From Candidatus Aenigmatarchaeota archaeon (lineage in GTDB: Archaea; Aenigmatarchaeota; Aenigmatarchaeia; CG10238-14; SCSR01), in the NCBI GenBank assembly GCA_030017875.1, contig JASEGQ010000002.1:1-43195 (forward strand): a stretch of DNA of 43,195 bases, in the 5' to 3' direction. Positions 1-9,784 of the stretch are shown here, in pieces. The position numbers and the translations under genes were made by a program. The number at the start of each line of letters is the position of its first letter. Position 1 is the stretch's first letter. The notes under the pieces were generated by a model that worked only from the letters and a program-made list of their open reading frames with translations, did no database searches and had not been told where the DNA came from.

Positions 1-2
1 TC

Positions 3-1544
3 AAAAAATCTGGAGTGGTTGTTTTTTCGATAGAAAAAGGTTCCAAATGTGGAGAATTAAAAGAAGGGAATATAATAACACAAGTTTCCGGCTTTTCCGT
101 TAAAAACAGTAAAGATTTTAAAAACGCGATTAAAGGAATTAAAGCTGGGGAATACGTTGCTATGGTCGTTAATGGAGGGCCAGGAGGATGTGTTGTTATT
201 AAAGATGGTGATCTTGGCATAAGTGTTAGTGACACAGAAACTAAAGAGCTAATTTTCGGAACAGATCTAGCGGGCGGAACTATAACAACTCTAAAAACAG
301 AAAAAACAGTCTCTTCAAAAGAACTGGAGGAAATAAAAAATATCATAGAAAAAAGAGCAAAAGCTTTAGCACTTCCTGAAATAAGAGTTTTAATCTCTAA
401 CAACTCGATAAGAATCTTCAGCTTAAAAGATGAGAACATAAACCTTTTAATAATGAATGGAAGGTTCGAGGCAAAAATTCTCGAAGAAATAAAATTCACA
501 AACAACACAGGAAAAGTTCTGGTCGGAGACAGCAGTTATCCTATTGTACTAGAGGACAAAAAATTAAAGGTCAACGGTTCTTCCTACGAGATAGGCCATA
601 ACTTTTCACTAGAGAATATAAATTTTGAAATAGTTAACATCACCAACACATCCGCATTTTTAAAAGCCTTGTTCTTCTCCAACGAAGACGTGTTGAGAGT
701 TTTAAAGGATTTCAGCTACGTTAAATACGAACCAAACACAAGAAGCTATGAGTTTGGCGTTATTTTTGAAGTTTCAAAACAAGCATCGCAGAAGTTTGCA
801 AAAATCACGAGAAGGCTTTCTACAACAATTATAGGAGCTCAGGCTGTATCAGAAGGTTCTCTGGTTTATTCTCTTGACGGTGAGGAGATAAACAAACTAA
901 ACATTCCTTTCGAGATGGTCGGAAAGGAGATTAAGAACATAGCTGTAATAGGATTTAGAAAGACTGCTAAGGCAGCAACGGATGACAAATCAAAGATAGA
1001 AGCTGCTTTAGAAACAAAAGAATTGCCAACAGGGTTAGAAATAGCTGACATTGAGCTATTCGAACCAACCTATGGTAAGATTGTACATGCATTAGTAGTA
1101 ATTGTAGCAGTTTTGATAATCCTCCCGATTGGTTTAACATATCTAATTTATAAAAAAATAAAGCCTGGTTTATATGCTATGGCTTTGCTAGCCTCAGAAA
1201 TCATTTCTATTTTTGGGGTTATCGCTCTCTCTCAGTCTTATTTTGCTCGCGGATGGCTCGTCGACATGCCGACTATTATAGGCTTGATTTCAATCACATG
1301 CATAACTATGATAAAACTATTTATAACTTCTGAAAAAGTTATAAAGAAAAGGGAAATTAGTCTGCAGTACAAATACAAAAAAATCATTGGTCTTGACAGG
1401 CTTTTGAGCATATTGACAGCGGTGATTTCTTTTGTTACTCTGTTTACGACGTGGAAAGGGTTTGGTTTGTCCTTGATCAGTGGGCTGCTAATCAGCGCGA
1501 TAATAATAAATCCGACATATCGAGAGATCTTAAAAGCTACTTAA
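3..1544 (+). CDS. secD: SecD-like preprotein translocase subunit, 5' truncated by the window edge, with a PDZ-like segment at its N-terminal end
   Basis: Frame is open to the window edge (KKSGVVVFSIEKGSKCGELKEGNIITQVSG, PDZ-like). C-terminal multi-TM region with archaeal SecD-like layout (ELPTGLEIADIELFEPTYGKIV.. then TM helices). Confidence 0.65.
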   Translation, partial: KKSGVVVFSIEKGSKCGELKEGNIITQVSGFSVKNSKDFKNAIKGIKAGEYVAMVVNGGPGGCVVIKDGDLGISVSDTETKELIFGTDLAGGTITTLKTEKTVSSKELEEIKNIIEKRAKALALPEIRVLISNNSIRIFSLKDENINLLIMNGRFEAKILEEIKFTNNTGKVLVGDSSYPIVLEDKKLKVNGSSYEIGHNFSLENINFEIVNITNTSAFLKALFFSNEDVLRVLKDFSYVKYEPNTRSYEFGVIFEVSKQASQKFAKITRRLSTTIIGAQAVSEGSLVYSLDGEEINKLNIPFEMVGKEIKNIAVIGFRKTAKAATDDKSKIEAALETKELPTGLEIADIELFEPTYGKIVHALVVIVAVLIILPIGLTYLIYKKIKPGLYAMALLASEIISIFGVIALSQSYFARGWLVDMPTIIGLISITCITMIKLFITSEKVIKKREISLQYKYKKIIGLDRLLSILTAVISFVTLFTTWKGFGLSLISGLLISAIIINPTYREILKAT

Positions 1545-2087
1545 AAAGTTAACAAACCTGCTTGTGATTTTTTCAGAAATTATTCTTGGTATGATTATTC
1601 CGAGGACAGCACCAGCAATAACATCTGAGGGATAATGCACGCCAGTACACATAGAAGCAAGGGGTATTAAAAAAAGCAAATACGCAGCAAATAAACATTT
1701 AAATCTAAATTTTTTTGGTAAAAAATAAAAGGACAAAAAAGCTATAAATGCATGCGAGGACGGAAACGCAGGGTCTGTTTTTTTAAAAATGACGTTTATT
1801 GTAGGATCGACATCGTATGGCCTGAGATTCCCAGGTCTTCCAAGGAGCAGACCTAAGTCTGTTCTCGCAAACAAAAATTTGAGAGAAACGACAAGAACAT
1901 AGCCAAGAACAGACGTAAAAAAAAGATGAGATAATTTATTGCTCTTTTTTGTTTTGAAGAAAAAGTAGACTAAAAAAATGAGAAAACCGTAGACTGAATA
2001 AATTACAAAAATGAGCAAATAATTCAACGGGGCTAAGAATTGCTGATTCAAAAGTTTAACAACTGTCAAATCTATGTTAAGAAGCAT
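1530..2087 (-). CDS. PAP2 superfamily phosphatase (membrane)
   Basis: PSSHA and CTGVHYPSDV motifs with several TM helices. Start placed at the internal Met (MLLNIDL) because the longer ORF runs into polB. Confidence 0.8.
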   Translation of the reverse strand: MLLNIDLTVVKLLNQQFLAPLNYLLIFVIYSVYGFLIFLVYFFFKTKKSNKLSHLFFTSVLGYVLVVSLKFLFARTDLGLLLGRPGNLRPYDVDPTINVIFKKTDPAFPSSHAFIAFLSFYFLPKKFRFKCLFAAYLLFLIPLASMCTGVHYPSDVIAGAVLGIIIPRIISEKITSRFVNFLSSF

Positions 2088-4782
2088 GAAGCATATACCT
2101 CGATTTGATTCCGCTTGAATGGAAGAGTAGCTCTCCTCCGCAATCAACACATTTTCCAACTAAAGAAACTCTCCTGAAAATCTTATCGCACTTGCTGCAA
2201 ATAATGCCATCTATAGACTCTAGCGGCTCTTCTCTTGTTTTTTCCAAGCCTTCCTTTATCGCCTCTGCTAGCAACAACTGCTTACCAACTCCTATAAGAT
2301 CTGCTTTGCTTATGCCTAAAGCTTCGAAAACCCTTTCCAAAGGTGGCAAAATCTGGCTCTCTATATAATACCTAGAGTCTATCTTTAGGTTGTGCTGTTT
2401 AACGTACTCAGGATCTTCGGCTCTGTTAGACATCAACTGCATACCTTTAACGATTACATACCCAATTCTGTCCCCTATACTGGGAGCTCCAGCAGGCGAC
2501 CTCTTTTTCAACTTCTTTACCAACTCAACATGTGGTTGAATTCCCTTATACTCTTTTAACGGCTTAGAAATACTCTTTGTTATGACTAAATCCTCGAGTG
2601 GAGTCTCACCTTTATTCAACTTGAATAAAACATCTTTAACATATTTAAGCGCTTTTTTTGGATCCTGCTCTTTCAAAATTATCTCTAGCACGTCATACAG
2701 AGTCTTCGAAACTAGCTCAGCCCAATCTCTTCTCACTGTCTCTATCCCTTTCATGATTATTTCTCCGTTCCATTCACCATTTGTCCTTTCAAAACTCCAG
2801 CCAGCGTATCTTTTCTTTGACAGAACAAGGAGAGTCTTAAACACGTTTTCAATTTTTATCTGAACCGTTCCTTGGAGCTCTCTGTTTATTCTGCTTGCGA
2901 GTTCTTCACCTAATTTAATTGCTTCATCCAAATCATTTGTCTGCAATCTAACCATTATAGAATCTGTGTCTCCATAGATGACTTTAAACATTCTATCTCT
3001 TTCAACAATATGCTTTGTTTTTTGAATCAACTCTCTTCCGCAACTTGTAATAGCATTAGCTATGTCCAAAACATAAAACCTTGCTCTTGGGTAGCCTGTA
3101 TACCCATAGAAAGCATTCGTCATTATTTTCAAAGCATATTGTTTTGCATCTAAAAATTTTTTCTCTTTCCCACTAGCTGCTTTCATCTCATCTCTTACCT
3201 TATCTCTTTCTTCCATTAAACGCTTGACTATCTTAGGTATAATTCCTTCCCTAACCTTTGGAGAAACAAAGGCTGTACCAAAAGATGTGGTAATAGCTTT
3301 TATATCTTCTTTTTTTGAAACCAAGGTTGTTGGACAGATGTTGTATGCGATAAATATCGAAGGGTACATCGAACGAAAATCTAAGTAAACAACACAATTT
3401 TTGTGCAAGCCGATCTGCGGTTCTAAGACCAAAGCTCCTTTTAGGCCTTTTGCCTCCCTTTCTTCCATTCTCTTTAAGATTTCCTTTGAGTCTGGCTTTT
3501 CTGGAATCACAAAGCCTTGTTTATCAAATTCTTTCAGCAACAAATTTTCAACTCTTGCGGCTTCTCTGCTGTCCAAAACATCTTGCAGCAACAGCCCAGA
3601 GACTTTTGAAAGTTCTACGAATTTATCAAGCATTTCTCTTTCTAAAAGGAGTTTTAAAGCAAGTTCAGCGTCTTTTCTCGCATATTCTATCAACTTTTCG
3701 ATCTGTTCTTCAGTGCCATTCCAATATTTGCTTATTTCTCCATGAGAAATGGCGATTTTTTCTTCACCGAGAAGTTCTTTTGCAACATCCCCCAAACCAT
3801 ATCTTTTAAGTCTTAACAAACCTTTTTCAACAGATTCTTTTATCAGCTCGTAGACATCAACCACTATTCTTCCAACAATAGAATTTCTTGATCTTGTACC
3901 GAGCTTTTTCGAAATTGCCTGTTTTTGCTGACACCTTCCTATAGCCCTTGAAACCTTGTTAACCCTTAACCTGTCGAGAATATACGGGAAATCGAAATTG
4001 TTTATATTATAACCAACGATTATATCTGCGTCGAAATTATTTATTATCCTAACAAACTCTTCAAGCATTTCTCTTTCATTTCTAAAAACTAGAACATCTT
4101 TTTCTTTTCTTTTTACCGGCTTAGAAACGAGGACTAACGTGTTACGGGCTTCGAATGCTGGAAAAAAAGAAAGACTAATCATCGCTATTGGATTTTTAAG
4201 CGAATTTGGAATGCCTTCTCTTCCTGGAACCACTTCGATATCAACGCCGAGATATTTAAAAGCAACGTTAAAATTTTCTTCTAAAGGCTCTATTGATTTT
4301 GCATTCATCGCTATATCTGTCTTGGTTGTTACTGTGTTTGCATTATCTCCAGTAACTCTGACCCACTTCATCCCACACAAATCAAAATCTGCCATGAAAC
4401 GATATTTGAAAAGTATGTCTGCCTCGAAAATTTCTGAAACGAAATCCTGTTTTTTCATCTCTTCCCTTACTCTAGCAACTTGTGAAGGATCTTTAAGAAT
4501 TATCTTAAGTAATTGTGTTTTTTCTTTTTGAAATCCTGTTGGTAAGAATTTTTGCTCTCTTACAACATCAACCAGCAATTGTTTAAAATTTTTTTCTAGG
4601 AATTCCATAACCGCATCCTCAGAATTTTTTCTGGGAAGAACATAAAAATAAGGGAGGAAACCGTCGTAAAATGCACAGACTGAATTGTTATCTTTTGTTT
4701 TTCCAAATAGTCTTACGACAGGCTTATTGTCAACCAAGACATAATCACAATCAAATAGCTGGAAAGATAGCTCCATATTCAT
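2077..4782 (-). CDS. polB: Family B DNA polymerase with C-terminal zinc-finger-like tail
   Basis: DFRSMYPSIF, KIMTNAFYGYTGYPRARFY and YGDTDS motifs; N-terminal exonuclease domain (DIEVVPGREG...); CSKCDKIF..CVDCG at C-terminus. Confidence 0.95.
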   Translation of the reverse strand: MNMELSFQLFDCDYVLVDNKPVVRLFGKTKDNNSVCAFYDGFLPYFYVLPRKNSEDAVMEFLEKNFKQLLVDVVREQKFLPTGFQKEKTQLLKIILKDPSQVARVREEMKKQDFVSEIFEADILFKYRFMADFDLCGMKWVRVTGDNANTVTTKTDIAMNAKSIEPLEENFNVAFKYLGVDIEVVPGREGIPNSLKNPIAMISLSFFPAFEARNTLVLVSKPVKRKEKDVLVFRNEREMLEEFVRIINNFDADIIVGYNINNFDFPYILDRLRVNKVSRAIGRCQQKQAISKKLGTRSRNSIVGRIVVDVYELIKESVEKGLLRLKRYGLGDVAKELLGEEKIAISHGEISKYWNGTEEQIEKLIEYARKDAELALKLLLEREMLDKFVELSKVSGLLLQDVLDSREAARVENLLLKEFDKQGFVIPEKPDSKEILKRMEEREAKGLKGALVLEPQIGLHKNCVVYLDFRSMYPSIFIAYNICPTTLVSKKEDIKAITTSFGTAFVSPKVREGIIPKIVKRLMEERDKVRDEMKAASGKEKKFLDAKQYALKIMTNAFYGYTGYPRARFYVLDIANAITSCGRELIQKTKHIVERDRMFKVIYGDTDSIMVRLQTNDLDEAIKLGEELASRINRELQGTVQIKIENVFKTLLVLSKKRYAGWSFERTNGEWNGEIIMKGIETVRRDWAELVSKTLYDVLEIILKEQDPKKALKYVKDVLFKLNKGETPLEDLVITKSISKPLKEYKGIQPHVELVKKLKKRSPAGAPSIGDRIGYVIVKGMQLMSNRAEDPEYVKQHNLKIDSRYYIESQILPPLERVFEALGISKADLIGVGKQLLLAEAIKEGLEKTREEPLESIDGIICSKCDKIFRRVSLVGKCVDCGGELLFHSSGIKSRYMLHAS

Positions 4783-4785
4783 ATC

Positions 4786-5991
4786 TTATGTAAAGTTAAG
4801 CTTAATAATTTCACGCGTCCTCAAATTTATTAGCCAGAAAATTGGTTCTGATACGAAACTGCCAGTGGTAATTATTGTTGTTCCTTTGTAGTTCATTGCT
4901 GAAGGATAATGAAAGAAACCTGAAACAAAAATATCGGGAACTAAATCTAGGAGAAAGGGGTCTTTTTCATAAATTCTGTTACTAAAAACAGGGTTTATGT
5001 GTCTTTTTTTAAGCAAATTTAATAGTATATTTTCTGCTGTTTTATTTTTCCAAATTGTCTGATATGGATGAAAAAAATCACCGTGGCAAACCAAACAGAT
5101 TACGTTCTCGATCTTCAGCATAGAAGGATCACGAAGGGTTAAATCACCAATTTGAATGTCAGGATCTACAGCTCCTTTTAAGAAAATTTTAAAACTATTA
5201 TCAGGTAAACTACCAAAAAAATTCTTTATATCTTCTTCTTCCTTGGAGACGTCGCCCAAGACAAAGATGTAAAATTTTTCATAGTCAGTTTTCTTTACCC
5301 AACTTAAAAATTTTTCATAGCTATCTCTAAGGAAATCATCGCTATCCATATGCAAGTCAGAAACAAAAAGGCAGAAGACATCTTCTTTTGTCTTGTTTAT
5401 CTCTCTTTTGAGTGGAATGTCCGGAAATAGCAAGTCTTTTACTTTTACTGTACCATTCTCTTTTTCGCAAACCAGACCAAGAACTTCGTCTAGAACTAAA
5501 TCATCGTAAGAATCCTTAACCTTCTCATCGAAAAAAACTGTGAGCTCACCAGTTGTATCCTCGACTATAAGTGATTTCTCATCCTCATTTTTTTCTTTGA
5601 CCATCGCGATTAGGGAAAACTTTCTTGTTTTTTGTGTGATCTTGTTGATTGAAATGGGGTTTATTAGGTCTAATCGGTTAACAAGAAAACGTTTCATGCT
5701 CTCGTATCTTCTTAGAAGAAAATCTATTAAATCCCCGACAGCAGCAACTCCTTTCCAGTTACTTACTTTTTTTATTACCTCAACGTCGTATTCTTTCTCT
5801 TTTATTTCTAACAGTTTTTTGACCAAATCAAAAGTAACCGTTGTTGGTTTTTCGGCTAATTTCTCGATCTTAGTTAAAAAATGATTGATTTTTCCCTGAC
5901 TTTGATAAAAAAAATTTAAACTCTCTGAATCGAGCTGACATCCTTTTTCTAGAAATTTTCTTATAACTTCTGGCTTCTCCATAAAAACCAT
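4786..5991 (-). CDS. PolD small subunit DP1 (calcineurin-like phosphoesterase)
   Basis: OB-fold region followed by LFVSDLHMDSDDF...VLGDVS...CHGDFFHPYQ...SGFFHYPS. Confidence 0.85.
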   Translation of the reverse strand: MVFMEKPEVIRKFLEKGCQLDSESLNFFYQSQGKINHFLTKIEKLAEKPTTVTFDLVKKLLEIKEKEYDVEVIKKVSNWKGVAAVGDLIDFLLRRYESMKRFLVNRLDLINPISINKITQKTRKFSLIAMVKEKNEDEKSLIVEDTTGELTVFFDEKVKDSYDDLVLDEVLGLVCEKENGTVKVKDLLFPDIPLKREINKTKEDVFCLFVSDLHMDSDDFLRDSYEKFLSWVKKTDYEKFYIFVLGDVSKEEEDIKNFFGSLPDNSFKIFLKGAVDPDIQIGDLTLRDPSMLKIENVICLVCHGDFFHPYQTIWKNKTAENILLNLLKKRHINPVFSNRIYEKDPFLLDLVPDIFVSGFFHYPSAMNYKGTTIITTGSFVSEPIFWLINLRTREIIKLNFT

Positions 5992-6050
5992 AGAATTAAT
6001 TATTTTTTTAGCATATAAACAGCCCTTCTTTCCTTTTTTGTGAGGAATAG

Positions 6051-6308
6051 CTATTTTTTCAACTGATAGACAGTAAGACCGTTTTTGCCTTCGATTTTTG
6101 AGTGTGGTAGACGTAACGGCTGAACTTTCCCTATCTGTACTAGTTCATCTAAATATTTCCGGACAGTATTCCAGCTAACAGTTCTACCAACTTTTTGGGA
6201 AATCATCTTTGCTAAAGAAGATATGGTAAGAGGTATTTGTGTTGAGGAAAGAACTTCCAGAATACTAGTTTGGATCGCTCCCCTTTCACTCGGTCTCCCA
6301 CGCTTCAT
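6051..6308 (-). CDS. Small winged-helix DNA-binding protein
   Basis: 85 aa with HTH-like IPLTISSLAKMISQKVGRTVSWNTVRKYLDELVQIGKV. Confidence 0.6.
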   Translation of the reverse strand: MKRGRPSERGAIQTSILEVLSSTQIPLTISSLAKMISQKVGRTVSWNTVRKYLDELVQIGKVQPLRLPHSKIEGKNGLTVYQLKK

Positions 6309-6373
6309 GCATATTTTCTATGACTTTACAGATTTATTAATTTTTACAAACTTTCAAAATCATTTCAGTTTAG

Positions 6374-6997
6374 CTATAAATCTATCTTTTCACCCAACCT
6401 TCTAGATTTGATAAATCTATATCTTTTGGGATTACCACCATATAGTACTTCTTCGACCATCCCCACAGCCTTAAGCCTCGCTAACCTGTGATATGCTTTT
6501 GCCATCGAAATGTTTAATGTTTTTGCAATATCTGAAACTGTGAAGATTTTGCTCCTTAAAATTGATTCCAAATTAATTTCAGCCTCATTAATAAACATGC
6601 GTTTTTTTGTTGATTTCTTTGGTGTTTCTACTGGTGGGTTGTAGTAGTAGCTTTTTGGATCTGGTTTTTTAAGAATGTAAAGCTTTTTGCTACTAACAGT
6701 CATAAGACCTATGTCCGTAATTGTGTTCGTAGCCTTGAGAATCTTCCAGACTTTTTTAAGGAAACCAACTGGAGCTAGGAGGTAAACATGGGAATAAGTT
6801 CTCTTTGCGTTCAACAACTGACCTATGGTAGAGTATTCGTCTGATCTAGTTCCCTTTGCCTCAACAGCAAAACGTTTGCCACTGGAAAAAATTTCGTAAT
6901 CTATTTTCCCATTCTCTACAGGAACTTCTTTAGCAAAATTTATCTTAAAATCTTTAGCATGTTTTTCAAAAATTTTCTTAACTATAAATTCGTTCAC
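6374..6997 (-). CDS. PD-(D/E)xK-like nuclease domain fused to a C-terminal winged HTH
   Basis: DYEIFSSGKRFAVEAKG resembles D...ExK; C-terminal TVSDIAKTLNISMAKAYHRLARLKAVGMVEE is wHTH. Confidence 0.5.
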   Translation of the reverse strand: MNEFIVKKIFEKHAKDFKINFAKEVPVENGKIDYEIFSSGKRFAVEAKGTRSDEYSTIGQLLNAKRTYSHVYLLAPVGFLKKVWKILKATNTITDIGLMTVSSKKLYILKKPDPKSYYYNPPVETPKKSTKKRMFINEAEINLESILRSKIFTVSDIAKTLNISMAKAYHRLARLKAVGMVEEVLYGGNPKRYRFIKSRRLGEKIDL

Positions 6998-7221
6998 AAA
7001 TATTTATTTGCTTAGCCTTTTATATTATTTATGATGTTTACATAATGTATAAAGTATAATGTATAAGTTAGAAGAATGCTACAAATTCGTTGGAATTTTC
7101 ATATTTAATGTTAGAATCCGAGAAAACTTTCATAAAAAATTCATAAAAAATTAAAAATAACAAATAGTATCAACTTTAACTTTTATTCGACACTTTTCAT
7201 TAATTCTCTAAGCTGGAAACT

Positions 7222-7620
7222 TCATAAAAATTTTGTTAACCCATTAATTAAAAAGAACCTTGTTATAACAGCTCTTACTACCTGCTCCAATCCTCTAACT
7301 GGGGTATAACTGGTTGGATTTGAATATTTAACTTTTTGAATTAACCCAACCCTTTCCAAATTCTTTAGCCTTTTTCTCATTGCTTCAATACCTATTTTCA
7401 AGTGGTGGCTCTCCTTCATCTCTTTGAATAGCAGTGGGAAGCAATATGGTTGAGTGTCGTTTGGGAATTCCTTCCCAGTCATATAAAACTTCCTCAATAT
7501 CTGGATATCTATGAAATCTAATCTTTCAGCAAGCCCCAGAACAACAGATTCCAAATCCTCTTTCTGAACTTTTGTATCTTTTTCTACAGAAATATTTATA
7601 AGAGAATTTGCATTCATCAT
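7222..7620 (-). CDS. Winged-helix transcription factor-like protein
   Basis: KIGIEAMRKRLKNLERVGLIQKVKYSNPTSYTPV wHTH wing pattern. Confidence 0.5.
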   Translation of the reverse strand: MMNANSLINISVEKDTKVQKEDLESVVLGLAERLDFIDIQILRKFYMTGKEFPNDTQPYCFPLLFKEMKESHHLKIGIEAMRKRLKNLERVGLIQKVKYSNPTSYTPVRGLEQVVRAVITRFFLINGLTKFL

Positions 7621-7697
7621 TTACCCTTTTCTTGTGCAGGCAAATTTTTTGTAAATATTGCGCGTTAAATAAAAAATAGTTTTTGGTACTACATAAC

Positions 7698-8384
7698 TTA
7701 TATCAAATTAATTATTTTTGTTTCAGTTCTATCCTTTTCGACTGTAACTAAGCCGCAATATCCTTCAGGGAATCTCCCAGAATTGATTATTTTAGTCTCT
7801 CCAATCTCATCCGTCCCCCTTGCTTCGTGTATGTGTGCACAAACAGCAACATTCGGCTGATATTTTTCAATAAATTTTCTTACAACTTCTGATCCAACGT
7901 GCGCTCCTGTGAATACAATGTCAAGTTTTGTATTTCTAGGAGGAATGTGGGTTACTTGGACTTTCGTCTTGCAATTCTTAACCTCCTCATAGCCTTTCAG
8001 CAAGCCGTTTTCTACTTCAGTTTCGCTCGGCTCAAAAGGTGTGTTAAAAGGTGTTTTCGCTCCTCCGAACCCATAAAAACCAACGTTTTTTATGATCTTG
8101 CCGTTTCCGTGGAGCAGTATATCTTCTTCTTCAAAAAAAGGTAAGAGTTCCTTGTCAAAATTTCCAGGTGTGGCTAGTATAGGTTTGTTAAGGCTGCTTA
8201 GCTCTTCGATAATAAGCCTTCCGATGTCAACTGCTGAAAAGCCTCTCTGGACATTATAATCCGTGAAGTCCCCAACAACTGTTATGACATCGAAATCAAG
8301 AAGAGCCACCTTATCAATATATTTCATCAAACTCTCAACATCGTTATGAAAATCACTTACAACTAAAATGTTCATTTCGTTCAC
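7698..8384 (-). CDS. Metallophosphoesterase
   Basis: ILVVSDFHND...VVGDFTD...ATPGNFD...VTHIPPRNT...CAHIHEARG. Confidence 0.85.
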   Translation of the reverse strand: MNEMNILVVSDFHNDVESLMKYIDKVALLDFDVITVVGDFTDYNVQRGFSAVDIGRLIIEELSSLNKPILATPGNFDKELLPFFEEEDILLHGNGKIIKNVGFYGFGGAKTPFNTPFEPSETEVENGLLKGYEEVKNCKTKVQVTHIPPRNTKLDIVFTGAHVGSEVVRKFIEKYQPNVAVCAHIHEARGTDEIGETKIINSGRFPEGYCGLVTVEKDRTETKIINLI

Positions 8385-8425
8385 TTCCTATTTTGTTTAT
8401 ATTTTAAATTCATTTTAAAATTAAT

Positions 8426-8758
8426 TTGATGGTGCTAAGCAAAAAGAAAGGGTACAGAACAGAGAGGAAGATAAAACTTATGTTTGAAAGAGATGGTTGG
8501 AGAGTTGTGAGAGCCGGGGCCAGCTTAGGTGAAGCAGACCTCGTTTGTATAAAAAACAAAAAATGCATTTTGCTGCAAGTAAAATCTTCACGAGAAAAAA
8601 CTTTTTATTATTATGGTTATATGAAAAAAAAGTTGGAAGGATTTCCCTTTTATCTTGTCGTAGACTTCGGTTATGGCAGAATAAGGATTCTCTATCCGAA
8701 ACAAAAGATAAAAGTTAACGATGGCTCAGCTCTCAAAGAATTTTTGTTGAAGAATTAA
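8426..8758 (+). CDS. hjc: Holliday junction resolvase Hjc
   Basis: KGYRTERKIKLMFERDGWRVVRAGASLGEADLVCIKNKKCILLQVKSS (archaeal Hjc catalytic motifs). Confidence 0.9.
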   Translation: MMVLSKKKGYRTERKIKLMFERDGWRVVRAGASLGEADLVCIKNKKCILLQVKSSREKTFYYYGYMKKKLEGFPFYLVVDFGYGRIRILYPKQKIKVNDGSALKEFLLKN

Positions 8759-8792
8759 ATCTATATGCGAACAAAGTTATTATAGTGATGAA

Positions 8793-9341
8793 ATGGTAGT
8801 GCTCGTGAAGGATATAATGACAAGGTCAGTCGTTACCGTAGACGAAAACAGAACGGTCAAGTACGCTGGAGAACTTATGAAAAAAACAAGAAAAGGCACT
8901 CTAATAGTCACGAGGAAAAACAGACCAGTCGGGATTGTTACAGACAGCGACATGATAAGGAAAGTAATATCAAAAAACGCCAAGCCTTCAGAGTTAAGAG
9001 TTAAGATGATAATGTCAAAACCTCTGGTTACGATCAAGCCTAGTGATGATATCGTCGAAGCAACGAGAAAGATGAAAAGGAGTAATATAAAGAGATTGCC
9101 TGTAGTCGAGGGAGGGAAAATCGTTGGCATCATTTCATTAACAGACATAGCAAGAACCTCTCCTGAAATGTTAGATTTGCTTGAGTATAGACTCAAGATG
9201 AGGGAGGCGCCCTTTGAAATAAAAGAAAAAGTCACTTCTGGTGTATGTGATAGCTGCGGGAATTATAGCCAAGATCTGCAGAATGTTCGCGATCAATGGT
9301 TGTGCGAAAGCTGTAGAGATGAACTCGAAGCCGAATATTAG
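8793..9341 (+). CDS. CBS-domain pair protein with C-terminal zinc ribbon
   Basis: Two CBS repeats (VKDIMTRSVVTV..., VKMIMSKPLVTI...) followed by CDSCG...CESC. Confidence 0.85.
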   Translation: MVVLVKDIMTRSVVTVDENRTVKYAGELMKKTRKGTLIVTRKNRPVGIVTDSDMIRKVISKNAKPSELRVKMIMSKPLVTIKPSDDIVEATRKMKRSNIKRLPVVEGGKIVGIISLTDIARTSPEMLDLLEYRLKMREAPFEIKEKVTSGVCDSCGNYSQDLQNVRDQWLCESCRDELEAEY

Positions 9342-9349
9342 TATCAAGT

Positions 9350-9784
9350 ATGTTTACAGATCAATTAAGAGAAATTCAAAATGAGATAAAGAATTACGGA
9401 GCGATGCCTGTAATAGTCGAAGGAATAAAGGACAAGTCTGTTTTGCATGTTCTCGGCTTCGATAATGTGTTAGATATTTCTGGCAAGCCACTAGAAAAAG
9501 TTGTGGATAAGATAAAAGAACAAGCAATAATTCTTACTGATTTTGACAAAGAAGGCAACGATGCTGCTCATAGGCTAGCTAAATTACTCTCTTCACGCGG
9601 TATCAAGGTTTATTCATCACTAAGAAAAAAAATCAAAAATTTGTTTAGAGTTTGTAAAATTGAGGAACTCAATTCATTAACAAAATTGTTGGAGGATGAT
9701 TACTATGGCAAAACTTGCTCAATCTACGATAAAATATTTAATAGAAGCAGAGTTCTCAACAGACGGGGTTGTAGAAAAGCCTGA
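9350..9784 (+). CDS. Small Toprim-domain protein
   Basis: PVIVEGIKDKSVLHVLG...AIILTDFDKEGNDAAHRLAKLLSSRGIKV Toprim motifs; 3' end overlaps dnaG in another frame. Confidence 0.75.
   Translation: MFTDQLREIQNEIKNYGAMPVIVEGIKDKSVLHVLGFDNVLDISGKPLEKVVDKIKEQAIILTDFDKEGNDAAHRLAKLLSSRGIKVYSSLRKKIKNLFRVCKIEELNSLTKLLEDDYYGKTCSIYDKIFNRSRVLNRRGCRKA

Noticed and set aside
3401-4531. Several plus-strand ORFs inside polB
   Set aside because: Antisense shadows of polB with Ser/Phe-rich low-complexity translations.
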